Assembly (NCBI GenBank): GCA_018261905.1
Contig: JAGTRU010000015.1
Location: 35,915-99,914 of the forward strand
Source: Pseudomonadota bacterium
GTDB lineage: Bacteria > Pseudomonadota > Gammaproteobacteria > Burkholderiales > Rhodocyclaceae
Direction of reading: 5' to 3'
Length of the DNA stretch: 64,000 nucleotides
Shown: in pieces, positions 42,591 to 50,360 of the stretch
Layout of the letters: each line of letters starts with the position of its first letter
Position numbering within the stretch: the first letter of the stretch is position 1
Made by a program: the position numbers and the translations under genes
Notes under the pieces: generated by a model
Seen by the model: the letters and a program-made list of their open reading frames with translations, nothing else
What the model was told of the DNA's origin: nothing
The model's database searches: none

Positions 42591-42668
42591 GCGCCCGTAG
42601 CTCAGCTGGATAGAGTACTTGGCTACGAACCAAGGGGTCGGGCGTTCGAATCGCTCCGGGCGAGGCCA
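42591..42668 (+). tRNA. tRNA-Arg (ACG) with altered 3' end
   Basis: The cloverleaf is standard from 42591 through the T arm (GGGCG-TTCGAAT-CGCTC): anticodon stem CTTGG/CCAAG with loop CTACGAA gives ACG (read as ICG). The 3' acceptor strand is CGGGCGA, so positions 2-7 pair but position 1 (G) faces A. The bases after the discriminator are GCC, not CCA; a CCA occurs one base later at 42666-42668. Bases 42664-42682 also form a terminator hairpin. The tRNA may still function after CCA addition. Confidence 0.85.
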
Positions 42669-42687
42669 ATCTCCGATTGGCCTTTTT
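42664..42687 (+). terminator. Terminator overlapping the tRNA-Arg 3' end
   Basis: Perfect 8-bp stem GGCCAATC/GATTGGCC with loop TCC and a following TTTTT. A near-identical hairpin occurs at 47286-47311. Confidence 0.85.
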
Positions 42688-43027
42688 GCTTTTCGCGGGG
42701 AGAAAATGGGGACACGGCATCCCCGCGCCCTCCCGGCGGATCATCTCCAGACCTCGATTCGCCCGGCTACGTTCAGGGCTTCCACCACTTCCTCAATCCG
42801 AGCGACTGACATGGAGATGGGGAGAGGAGGCGCCGGCCTCGCCGCCGCTACGTTATGGGTTTGATTTTTTAGCCCCACAAGGCAATTTAACTTATTGCAT
42901 GGCTAACGTTATTGCATCGAACATCCATAACATAGCTTTTAGATAAAATTACCTAGACTTGAATTAACTTAGTCTATAGACTAAATTTTTAGTTTAAACC
43001 AACGTAATTTTAACTACAGGCTAAGTT
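42669..43027. other. Left flank of the island, upstream of the HipBA-like operon
   Basis: This 359-base region has no gene. It begins with the end of the terminator. The part after about 42865 is strongly AT-rich compared with the window. It holds a direct repeat TTATTGCAT (42892-42900 and 42909-42917) and a palindrome (42969-42984) just before the HTH gene. Confidence 0.5.
42969..42984. promoter_or_regulatory. Perfect palindrome, possible operator
   Basis: TTAGTCTATAGACTAA is a perfect 16-base palindrome centred about 51 bases before the HTH gene start. Such sites are the usual autoregulatory operators of HipB-type repressors; the assignment is inferred from position. Confidence 0.55.
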
Positions 43028-43345
43028 ATGAACCTTTCCGAGCTTGGCAGGACTTTTCGCGAGGCGCGCTTGCTGTGTCGCCAGACGCAGCAAGAGGTGG
43101 CCACTGCCACGGGCGTAAGCACGCCAACTATCTCGCAGTTTGAACGCGGTCTCCTGCCCGATCTCGGCAGCCTCCGCCTCCTGGCGCTTTTCCGCCAGGT
43201 CGGGCTGGAACTTGGCCCGCGTCCCGCCGGCCAGGGGCGGACACTCGATGACGTGGCCGACGAACTCAATGCGGCGCAGCGCGGGGCAGCAGGGGGCCTG
43301 CCAACAGCGCATCGGGTTCGCCACAAGCGGGCGCAAGCGACATGA
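43028..43345 (+). CDS. XRE-family transcriptional regulator (HipB-like)
   Basis: This 105-residue protein has an N-terminal helix-turn-helix (LSELGRTFREARLLCRQTQQEVATATGVSTPTISQFERG), then a short Pro/Gly-rich tail. It overlaps the kinase-like gene by four bases (ATGA), the layout of HipBA toxin-antitoxin pairs. HipB represses its operon and holds HipA; the palindrome at 42969 is the likely site. Confidence 0.85.
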   Translation: MNLSELGRTFREARLLCRQTQQEVATATGVSTPTISQFERGLLPDLGSLRLLALFRQVGLELGPRPAGQGRTLDDVADELNAAQRGAAGGLPTAHRVRHKRAQAT

Positions 43346-44673
43346 GTCTGCTCGACGTCTACGTGTGCGACACACTGGTCGGCACGGTGGTCCCGGAAGC
43401 CGATGGCGCCTATGTCTTCAGCTACCTGCCGGACACCCCGGAAGACTTGTTCGTCTCGCTGACCATGCCGGTTCGGGCGCAGAGCTACGTATGGAAGCGT
43501 GGCCTCCACCCATTTTTCCTGATGAATTTGCCGGAGGGCTACAAAAAGGACTTGCTCCGCGAGAAGCTCGGCCCCCAGACGGAAGTGACCGACAGCAACC
43601 TGCTCGCCCTGACCGGCCAGCGCACCATCGGCCGGGTTCGGGTGACCCCGCATGGCACCTCGCTGGTTGCCGCTGCCGATCACATTCAATTGGCCGAAAT
43701 CCTCGCCAGCCCGTCGTCGCGCGACTTGCTGCTGCGTTCGATGGCGGCCGGTGTCGCCGAGGGCATTTCGGGCGTCATGCCCAAGCTGCTGCACGATGCA
43801 TCGCCGCTGGCAACTAACAAGAAGGTGACCTCGGTCACCGAGCACTACATCCTGAAAACCGGGCCGAACGATCTGCCCGGCTTGTCCATCAACGAGTACC
43901 TGTGCCTGGCGGTGGCCCGCGAAGCCAAGCTTGCCGTGCCGATGGCCCGGCTGTCCGAGGACGGCGCCGTTCTGGCGATCGAGCGTTTTGACCGCCAGGC
44001 GGATGGCGCCTTCATCGCCCTAGAGGATTGCTGCTCGCTCAAGGGGCTGGACCCGGCCAGCAAGTACAGCGGTTCGCTGGAAAACATTGCCGATTACCTG
44101 CAACGCTATGTCCCGCTGCCGGCGCAACGCGAAGCCGCCCGCAAGCTGTGGACGCTGCTGCTGGTCAATTACGCGCTCGGCAATGCCGATGCCCACTTAA
44201 AGAACTTCGCCTTTACCTACACCGGCCGCAACGATGTCATGCTCGCCCCGGCTTACGACATCGTGACGGTCCTTGCCTACGCCAAGTGGAAAGACGACCT
44301 GCCCGGGCTCACGCTTTATGGCAAGAAACAATGGGCGCCCGGCAAGTTTCTGCAGCAGTTGGGCAGTTCCCGCCTCAACTTGACCAGCAGTGACCTCACT
44401 GAGCTGCGGGGAAACGTGGTGACAGCCATTCGTCGAGTCGCCCCGAGCATTCGCACCTATGCCGAACGTTTTCCGGAATTCCGGGAGATTGGCAAGCGCA
44501 TGCTTGACGTCTGGGATCAAGGCTTGGCCTGCATCGAGCCAAGCGCCAACGGCAAGACGCGTCCCCAGGCCAGCCCGCGGGAACAATCCGGTTTTTCCGC
44601 AGACCTGCCAGCCGCAAAGGCAGCGAACCCCTATATCGACCCGGATGGCGCCTTCTCGCACAAGGCGCGGTAG
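43342..44673 (+). CDS. HipA-like serine/threonine kinase toxin
   Basis: This 443-residue protein has the HipA N-terminal subdomain (PVRAQSYVWKRGLHPFFLMNLPEGYKKDLLREKLG), the ATP-loop SGVMPK near residue 142, the catalytic-site NADAHLKNF near 284 and the magnesium-binding APAYDIV near 304. HipA phosphorylates GltX and causes growth arrest. About 80 residues follow the kinase core and are low in motifs. It is within the putative island, coupled to the HTH gene. Confidence 0.87.
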   Translation: MSLLDVYVCDTLVGTVVPEADGAYVFSYLPDTPEDLFVSLTMPVRAQSYVWKRGLHPFFLMNLPEGYKKDLLREKLGPQTEVTDSNLLALTGQRTIGRVRVTPHGTSLVAAADHIQLAEILASPSSRDLLLRSMAAGVAEGISGVMPKLLHDASPLATNKKVTSVTEHYILKTGPNDLPGLSINEYLCLAVAREAKLAVPMARLSEDGAVLAIERFDRQADGAFIALEDCCSLKGLDPASKYSGSLENIADYLQRYVPLPAQREAARKLWTLLLVNYALGNADAHLKNFAFTYTGRNDVMLAPAYDIVTVLAYAKWKDDLPGLTLYGKKQWAPGKFLQQLGSSRLNLTSSDLTELRGNVVTAIRRVAPSIRTYAERFPEFREIGKRMLDVWDQGLACIEPSANGKTRPQASPREQSGFSADLPAAKAANPYIDPDGAFSHKAR

Positions 44674-44870
44674 CGGCCCATCGGCGCCATCAACAACGGC
44701 ATACCGGGGAGGGGATTGACGTTGGCGGGTTGCCGCGAGCGAAGCAAAAGTCGGCGCTCGCCTCCCTGCCTTGATGTCGGCTGCTGAAATGCTTGAGTAG
44801 GGCATGCTATGGGCGTAATCTTCAGGCCCATGACATTTCCAGCCTGACGAAAAGGCCGACAGGAGAACGA

Positions 44871-45593
44871 ATGCGCGGGGTGGTGATTATTCTGGCGTTG
44901 CTCGCCATCGTTGTTTTTGTCATTTTGAAGCGCCGCAACGGGACCGCCCCAGGCAAGCCTGAAGGATTGCCCTATGTGCCGGGCGAAGGCTTGTTCTCGG
45001 CTGCCGAACGTTCCTTTCTCGGCGTACTGGATCAAGCCGTCGATGGCCATTTCCGGGTATTTGCCAAGGTTCGCGTTGCTGATGTATTGAGCATTGCCAT
45101 AGGCACACCGAAATCATTGCGGCAGAAGGCATTCAACCAGATCAGCGGCAAGCATTTCGACTTTGTGCTGTGCCGTCTGGGCGACCTCAAACCGGTTTGC
45201 GCCATCGAACTGAACGACAAGTCTCATGAACAGGCCGAGCGTAAAGGCCGGGATAAATTTCTGGAGGATGCCTGTGCTGCTGCCGGTTTTCCACTGATTT
45301 TCCTTCCTGCCCAGAGCGGCTATGCGCTGACCGATGTGCGTTCTGCGATCTCGGCCGTGTTGGGGAGTGCCGCGATGCCCGATGAAAGCCTTTCCAAGAC
45401 ACCGGAAGGCGCGGCAATTGCTCCGTCGCCAGTTAGCGTTCAGCCGGAAAGTGTTGGCGTTTCAGCCCAACCCGTTTGTCCTCGTTGTTCCAGCCCCATG
45501 GCAAGGCGTGTTGCCAAAAGTGGGGAGAATGCAGGAAAAGAATTCTGGGGGTGTACTAAGTTTCCGGCATGCCGGGGAGTAGTGCTTTCCTAA
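44871..45593 (+). CDS. DUF2726 protein with topoisomerase-type zinc ribbon
   Basis: This 240-residue protein has one N-terminal membrane helix (VVIILALLAIVVFVIL), then a DUF2726 domain (AERSFLGVLDQAV, IAIGTPKSLRQKAFNQISGKHFDFVLCRL, AIELNDKSHEQAERKGRDKFLEDACAAAGFPLIFLPA), which is restriction-endonuclease-like. A linker follows, then a C4 topoisomerase-type zinc ribbon (CPRCSSPM, GCTKFPACRG). This resembles membrane-tethered nucleases of mobile islands. The function is unproven. ATG 44871 has AGGAGAACGA upstream. Confidence 0.82.
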   Translation: MRGVVIILALLAIVVFVILKRRNGTAPGKPEGLPYVPGEGLFSAAERSFLGVLDQAVDGHFRVFAKVRVADVLSIAIGTPKSLRQKAFNQISGKHFDFVLCRLGDLKPVCAIELNDKSHEQAERKGRDKFLEDACAAAGFPLIFLPAQSGYALTDVRSAISAVLGSAAMPDESLSKTPEGAAIAPSPVSVQPESVGVSAQPVCPRCSSPMARRVAKSGENAGKEFWGCTKFPACRGVVLS

Positions 45594-45658
45594 CTTTTTA
45601 ATTTTTCATGTATCCATAGACTTCCGTGTTACATACGCGGGAAGTGTTAGGAGCCGTT

Positions 45659-46921
45659 ATGCCATCATCTGAACCGATAACTAACAATAAGCTATTTAAC
45701 TGGAGCGTTATTTCGCTTGTTGTTTTGCTCACAGCAATTCTGATAGTTCTCAGTTATGCTGATTTGTCAGGAAGAGAATCAGCGCTTTTCGGAACGGTTC
45801 TAACGTTTGCTTCAATATTGGCGGGCGGTTTAATTACTCATGCTTATGCGCAGCGCTCAAATGCGGAAGCGATTGCTGATGTCGCAGATTTTCACCAGCG
45901 AAACCTACGAACTTACGCACTTAAGGCTGCTGAAAAGGTTAATAATTTGTCCAAAGAGTTGGCCCGCCTATCTACTTATCTTACGGATGAGTTAGATGAA
46001 ACTGACTATCGTTCTGTCGACGAGGAGCTTCTTGCAAAAGAAGAACGAATTCAAAGCACTATTCATATGCTAGATACGCTTCGATCAGTTAACGACACAA
46101 GCTTAAGCGATTGGCGTGGCGTAATCGGTGAAGAACTAAATGAACAACAAGTCGAGCAGGCCGAACGTACAGAGGAAATCAATGAGTTATTGGATCGTTT
46201 TTCTACCCTTGAGGCGGCCCATTTAGATGTGCAAAAGAAATTTGACTCGATCGCTCTTCAGCAAGAGTTGGAAGAGTTGAAGAAGGGGCTTCGCACGTTA
46301 GTAAAGGACGTAACTGGCGTCCCACTAAAGCGTTCAAACGACAAAGGTTATGTGTTGCTGTCAGAAAGCTGTCCATCCTGTGGCAGCATAGTCAGTTACC
46401 GTCAGAAGCCTAGACCTCAAAGCCCTAAAGCTATCACCTGCAAGAACTGCGGCCTGGGATTGATATCAGAATATTCTGAAATACATGGGTTTTCTCTTCG
46501 TGTTAGAAAGTTGGTTCCTGAGTCGGTTACTTGCATTAGCTGCGAAAATGTCATGAGCGTGGAACTTGATGAGTGGCCAACAGCTTCCGCTACGCTTAGA
46601 TGTGAAAATTGCGAGGAAAATATCAGGGTGTCTCGCGCTTCAGGGGTGCTTAAAATAAGTGTCATTCCCCAGTTGAAGAGTAAATATCCACTTACAGATG
46701 AGATTATCCATTCTGTTAGAGACACAATGCCTTCACAACCCTGGCCCAAACATATCCATAAAACTGTTGCAGAAAAACTAGGGCTTCCGCCGCAGCAAAT
46801 CCAGCGTGCAATTAAGCACCTTATAAATATAGGCGTATTCATGGATCAGATAGATGGGCAAATCTGTACACCGGCAGAAAAGCTGGCAATTCTTCGCTCT
46901 GCAGGTCAGGAAATTAGCTAG
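45659..46921 (+). CDS. Membrane-anchored coiled-coil protein with two zinc ribbons and a winged-helix-like tail
   Basis: This 420-residue protein is clearly AT-rich for the window. Two membrane helices lie at about residues 13-33 and 40-58. A long charged coiled coil follows (about 70-225). Two zinc ribbons come next (CPSCGSIV/CKNCGLG near 242-275 and CISCENVM/CENCEEN near 300-330). The C-terminal 80 residues resemble a winged helix (HIHKTVAEKLGLPPQQIQRAIKHLINIGVF). I do not recognise the family. ATG 45659 has AGGAGCC upstream. Confidence 0.7.
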   Translation: MPSSEPITNNKLFNWSVISLVVLLTAILIVLSYADLSGRESALFGTVLTFASILAGGLITHAYAQRSNAEAIADVADFHQRNLRTYALKAAEKVNNLSKELARLSTYLTDELDETDYRSVDEELLAKEERIQSTIHMLDTLRSVNDTSLSDWRGVIGEELNEQQVEQAERTEEINELLDRFSTLEAAHLDVQKKFDSIALQQELEELKKGLRTLVKDVTGVPLKRSNDKGYVLLSESCPSCGSIVSYRQKPRPQSPKAITCKNCGLGLISEYSEIHGFSLRVRKLVPESVTCISCENVMSVELDEWPTASATLRCENCEENIRVSRASGVLKISVIPQLKSKYPLTDEIIHSVRDTMPSQPWPKHIHKTVAEKLGLPPQQIQRAIKHLINIGVFMDQIDGQICTPAEKLAILRSAGQEIS

Positions 46922-47001
46922 CCATATAGCAATTTAAGGTTGAATGCGAAAGAAACCATACTTTTCAAATATATCGTTTTTAACTGTTTGAAATAATCAA
47001 A

Positions 47002-47220
47002 ATGAAAAAACCTATCTTTCTTTGTTTTTCTATGGCTTTCCTTATAGTTGGTTGTGCATCAGCACAAAAAACATGGCAAAAGGAAGGAACGTCAAGAGAC
47101 GGTGCGACTACAGCTTACTCTGAGTGTAAATATCAGATTGGACTCAATAAAGTCGCAGTTGCGGACAGGGATCAATTAATTAAAGATTGCATGCAAGGAA
47201 AGGGTTTCAGGCTTCGATAG
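47002..47220 (+). CDS. Small lipoprotein of unknown function
   Basis: This 72-residue protein has an N-terminal signal with lipobox FLIVGC (Cys about residue 18), leaving a mature chain of 55 residues with two further Cys (YSECKYQIG, KDCMQGKG) that may form a disulfide. It is AT-rich like the preceding gene. A tRNA 3' fragment and terminator follow. Confidence 0.75.
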   Translation: MKKPIFLCFSMAFLIVGCASAQKTWQKEGTSRDGATTAYSECKYQIGLNKVAVADRDQLIKDCMQGKGFRLR

Positions 47221-47250
47221 CATATCAACAGGTGCAGTACCCAGTGTCCA

Positions 47251-47273
47251 GATTCGTCTCTCCGGGCGCACCA
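47251..47273 (+). pseudogene. Displaced tRNA 3' end (tRNA-Arg-like remnant)
   Basis: GATTCGTCTCTCCGGGCGCA then CCA reads as a tRNA T-arm/acceptor end with encoded CCA. The core CTCCGGGCG is shared with the tRNA-Arg at 42591. This remnant restores a C opposite G1 and a proper CCA. No upstream tRNA body is present. Confidence 0.6.
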
Positions 47274-47285
47274 GCAGAACCAATC

Positions 47286-47311
47286 AAGCCAATCTCCGGA
47301 TTGGCTTTTTT
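47286..47311 (+). terminator. Second copy of the tRNA-Arg terminator
   Basis: AAGCCAATC-TCCG-GATTGGCTT stem-loop followed by T6 from 47306. It differs only slightly from the hairpin at 42664-42687, consistent with a duplicated attachment region. Confidence 0.8.
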
Positions 47312-47373
47312 GTTGTCCGCTAATCGGCTGAGGTGCCTATTTTTGTCTGCATTCCAAAACTGTCTTCCACGGC

Positions 47374-47931
47374 TCAATCCTCCACCAGATTCCCCCGCAA
47401 CATATTGCAGAACAATCGTCCCTGTTCAATCGCGTCGTCGAGCGCGACGTGGGTGTGCGGGGCGGGGTCGAACCATTCGGCGGGCATCGACTGTTTGCCG
47501 CTGGCCCGGTAGGGGCGGCGGAGGAGGGCCATGGCGTAGGTCTTGATGTCGATGACGGAATAGCCGAAGGGGTTTTCGCCGGTGAATTCGCTCAGATACC
47601 AATGCACGAAGGGGAAGTCGAAGGCGGCGGGGTAGGCGACGAAGACGGGGTTGCCGGGGAGCGCTTTGAGCCAGGCGAGGTAGCGGCGCATGGCGCTCTC
47701 TGGGGCTTCGGTGTTTTCGCGGCAGGCCGCCCAGGCTTCTGGCTGGGTTTGCCACCAGGCGGTGGTTTTCGGGTCGGGGATTGCGCTGGGCAGGGTTTCA
47801 AGGTTGGCGGAAAAGGTCCCGAGCAATTCCTTGTCGGCGGTGTAGGCGGCCGAGCCGATGCTGAGCATGGAATGCCGGCCGAACAGCGGGCCGTCGGTTT
47901 CGACATCGGTGCTGACGTAGATTTCGCGCAA
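47374..47931 (-). CDS. DnaQ-like 3'-5' exonuclease
   Basis: This 185-residue protein has exonuclease motif I DVETDGP near the N-terminus, motif II around [14 protein letters not shown] and motif [17 protein letters not shown] at the end, so the DEDDh residues appear to be present. No ATG lies near the start; a TTG at 47931 after GGGGGGAAG is the best candidate, giving [14 protein letters not shown]. It would trim DNA or RNA 3' ends. Confidence 0.8.
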   Translation of the reverse strand: MREIYVSTDVETDGPLFGRHSMLSIGSAAYTADKELLGTFSANLETLPSAIPDPKTTAWWQTQPEAWAACRENTEAPESAMRRYLAWLKALPGNPVFVAYPAAFDFPFVHWYLSEFTGENPFGYSVIDIKTYAMALLRRPYRASGKQSMPAEWFDPAPHTHVALDDAIEQGRLFCNMLRGNLVED

Positions 47932-47960
47932 GACTTCCCCCCGGGTATTGCGCCGGCGAT

Positions 47961-49487
47961 CTAGACGATACCGGCCGCCTTTTCGAATTCGACTTCGGCG
48001 CGCAGGCTTTCGCCGTCGCGGCCGATGGTCACCACGGCGAGCTTGCGGTCGCCGCGCCAGTAGGTCAAGCGGCAATCCCGGGCGGCGATTTCGCCGTCGA
48101 TTTCGATGCGCTCCCAGTTTTCGGCATGGCCGACGTAAGACAGCGCGACGCAGTGCTGTTCGGTCCAGAAAAAGGGCACGGCGACGAACGGTTGCTGCGC
48201 CCCGAGCATGTTTCTCGCCGCCGTCTGACCCTGGCGTTCGGCCACCACCCAATGCTCGACGCGGATCGCCTCGCCGCTGAAGGCGGCCGGCCAGCGCGCC
48301 ACGTCGCCGGCGGCAAAGACGCCCGGCGCAGAAGTCTGCAGGTAGCGGTCCACGGCAATGCCGCGGTCGATCGCCAGTCCCGCCTGTTCGGCCAGGGCGA
48401 GTGCCGGTTTGACGCCGATGCCGACGACCACGCAATCGGCGGCAAGGCGGGCGCCGCTTGCGAGCGTGACGCCGCTCTCGTCGATGGTGGTGACGCTGTC
48501 GCCGAGATGGAAGACGACGCCGTTCTGCTCGTGCAACTGGCGCAGGAAATTGCCGAGTTCAGGGCCGAGTATCCTGGCCATCGGGATCGCGTCGGGCGCC
48601 ACGACGTGCACGTCGATGCCGCGCTGACGCAGGGCGGCGGCCACTTCCAGGCCGATGAAGCCGGCGCCGACGACGACCGCCTGGCGGGCATCGGCCAGAC
48701 CGGCGATCAGCCGGCGGCAGTCGGCAAAACTGCGCAGGTAATGGACGTGCGGCAATTCGGCGCCCGGCACCTTGAGGCGCACGGGTTCGGAACCGGTGGC
48801 GATGAGCAGCGCGTCGTAAGGCAGGTGGCTGCCATCCGCCAGGGCGACCCGGCGGCGCTGCGTGTCGATGGCGGCGACCGGGCTCTGGAGTTGCAGGTCG
48901 ATGTTCTGCTCGCGGTAGAAATCGGCCGAGCGCAGCGGAATCCACTCTTCCGGCGCGGTGCCGGCGAGGTAGTTTTTCGACAGGTTGGGACGGTCGCAGG
49001 GCAGGGCTTCGTCGGCGCTGAGCATGGTCAGGCGGCCGGCATAGCCTTGTTGGCGCAGGGTTTCGGCCGCTGCGTTGCCGGCGGCGCCACCGCCGATGAT
49101 GACGATGGATTGCGGCGTCGTGGCCGGCTGAATGGTAGCCGATGGTGAGGCCAGCCGTTCGCCGACCAGCCATTTGCCGTCGCGCGCTTCGACGCGCCAG
49201 CAGGGCAGCGGGTTGAGCGCCGGGGCGCACTCGGCGGCGCCGGTACGCAAGCTGAAACAGGCGTGGTGCCAGGGGCAGCGCACGCTGTCGCCGACCAGCA
49301 GGCCGTCGGCCAGTGGTCCGCCGTAGTGCGTGCAGGTGGCACCGACGGCGAATACCTCGTCGCCGCGGCGGGCCAGCAGCACGGCTTCGTCGCCGACATG
49401 GCCTTGCACCATCGCGCCATCGGCCAGGCTATCCCTCGGGATGCCCTGGCTGAGGTCCGGTCCGCTGACTTCTGTATCGTGGCTCAT
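47961..49487 (-). CDS. Rieske-type 2Fe-2S / FAD-dependent NAD(P)H oxidoreductase
   Basis: This 508-residue protein fuses an N-terminal Rieske domain (CTHYGG near 53 and CPWHHACF near 72) to an AIF/ferredoxin-reductase FAD module. FAD and NAD fingerprints are [14 protein letters not shown] near 128 and [16 protein letters not shown] near 270. The ATGDVARW-like element appears as AAGDVARWP near 395. It is like AIFM3 proteins. It follows the truncated sigma gene with an ATGA overlap. Confidence 0.92.
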   Translation of the reverse strand: MSHDTEVSGPDLSQGIPRDSLADGAMVQGHVGDEAVLLARRGDEVFAVGATCTHYGGPLADGLLVGDSVRCPWHHACFSLRTGAAECAPALNPLPCWRVEARDGKWLVGERLASPSATIQPATTPQSIVIIGGGAAGNAAAETLRQQGYAGRLTMLSADEALPCDRPNLSKNYLAGTAPEEWIPLRSADFYREQNIDLQLQSPVAAIDTQRRRVALADGSHLPYDALLIATGSEPVRLKVPGAELPHVHYLRSFADCRRLIAGLADARQAVVVGAGFIGLEVAAALRQRGIDVHVVAPDAIPMARILGPELGNFLRQLHEQNGVVFHLGDSVTTIDESGVTLASGARLAADCVVVGIGVKPALALAEQAGLAIDRGIAVDRYLQTSAPGVFAAGDVARWPAAFSGEAIRVEHWVVAERQGQTAARNMLGAQQPFVAVPFFWTEQHCVALSYVGHAENWERIEIDGEIAARDCRLTYWRGDRKLAVVTIGRDGESLRAEVEFEKAAGIV

Positions 49488-49834
49488 GGTATTTCCTCCT
49501 GGCGCGAAAAAACATTGTTGACGATGCGGTCGCAGTGCTTGCCGCCAAAGTCGTAGACATCGCGCTGCGCCATATCGATCTCCTGCGCCATATCGATCTC
49601 CTGCGCCACCGTATCCTGCAGCAGGCTGCGGGCGCGGAACAGCCGGCTGCGCACCGTGGCTTCGGGAATGTCGAGATAGGCGGCGGTTTCCTCGACGCTC
49701 ATTTCCTCGACGCAGCGCAGGACGAAGACCAGCCGGAAGCTTTCCGGCAGTACGTCGAGTTTTCGTTCGAGCAGGGCGCGCAGTTCGGCGCGCAACAGCA
49801 GCTTTTCCGGGGAATCCTTGTCTGGCGTGGTCAT
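49484..49834 (-). pseudogene. Truncated ECF sigma factor (region 4 only)
   Basis: The 116 residues from ATG 49834 start directly in the linker before region 4 (LRALLERKLDVLPESFRLVFVLRCVEEMSVEETAAYLDIPEATVRSRLFRARSLLQ). Sigma region 2, which binds core polymerase and the -10 element, is absent. The 5' side runs into a hairpin repeat at 49869. A direct 18-base repeat near the 3' end adds EIDMAQ twice. It cannot work as a normal sigma factor; it may be a pseudogene or act as a DNA-binding regulator. Confidence 0.7.
49566..49608. repeat. 18-bp tandem repeat inside the truncated sigma gene
   Basis: The unit TGCGCCATATCGATCTCC occurs at 49566-49583 and 49584-49601, followed by a partial third copy TGCGCCA. 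It is in frame and encodes the duplicated EIDMAQ. Confidence 0.85.
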
Positions 49835-49868
49835 GGTGTCGACTCTCGTCAATGCTTCGAAAGCACGC

Positions 49869-49929
49869 GAGCGGCTTTAGCCGCGAATGGCGATCTGCTC
49901 AATGCGTTTTCGCGGCTAAAGCCGCTCGG
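49869..49929. repeat. GGAGCGGCTTnAGCCGCGA hairpin repeat, copy 3
   Basis: Arms GAGCGGCTTTAGCCGCGAA and TTTCGCGGCTAAAGCCGCTC face each other across about 20 bases. It abuts the 5' end of the truncated sigma gene. Confidence 0.75.
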
Positions 49930-50093
49930 GACACAGGATTCATGATCCGGATTTATTCAGTGCATCCTTAATTCCCCTGCCAACGGCCCCGACCCCGGTG
50001 CTGCTTTTGCCAAGATGGATCAAGGAAACGGCTAGCCCGGATGGGCACAATCGCTTTTCCCGATTGATCAAAACCCGTTGCCAAGGAGCTATC

Positions 50094-50360
50094 ATGCAAG
50101 CCACTCATGCCTGTAACCATTCGACCCCGGAAGCCCTCTATTCCTTTGATGCGCGAGGCGTTGCCAAACGTTTCCGGCATGCCGCCATTTTTGGTGCGCT
50201 GGATGCCTTGCAGGCCGGCGAAACCATGCGTTTCTGCAACGACCACGATCCGTTGCCGCTGCTCGCCCAGTTGCAGCAGCGTTACGGTAGCCGCGTCAAT
50301 ATTGCCTATCAGCAGCGCGCGCCGGGAGCCATTGTGATCGACTTTTCCGTGGTTGCCTGA
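50094..50360 (+). CDS. DUF2249 (TusA-like) protein
   Basis: This 88-residue protein has the DUF2249 pattern (LGALDALQAGETMRFCNDHDPLPLLAQLQQRYG, then GAIVIDFSV). DUF2249 proteins resemble TusA and often lie with nitrogen-oxide or anaerobic respiration genes. The ATG has AAGGAG 6 bases upstream. Its stop directly precedes the TTG start of the membrane-protein gene, so the two form an operon. Confidence 0.85.
   Translation: MQATHACNHSTPEALYSFDARGVAKRFRHAAIFGALDALQAGETMRFCNDHDPLPLLAQLQQRYGSRVNIAYQQRAPGAIVIDFSVVA

Larger units (their letters stand above)
42669..47311. mobile_element. Candidate genomic island in a tRNA-Arg gene
   Basis: The left boundary is the 3' end of tRNA-Arg. The right boundary is a tRNA 3' fragment (47251-47273) plus a second copy of the same terminator (47286-47311). 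Cargo: HTH/HipA-like pair, DUF2726 protein, an AT-rich membrane zinc-ribbon protein, a lipoprotein. No integrase gene is visible, so it is a remnant or a passively moved island. Confidence 0.6.

Noticed and set aside
42526..42744. N-terminal extension of the lipoyl-carrier gene through the tRNA-Arg region
   Set aside because: The added residues are the antisense translation of the tRNA; an ATG at 42525 gives the normal domain length.
50066..50080. TTGATCAA before the DUF2249 gene as an FNR/Dnr box
   Set aside because: The half-sites overlap instead of being separated by four bases (TTGAT-N4-ATCAA), so it does not fit the consensus.
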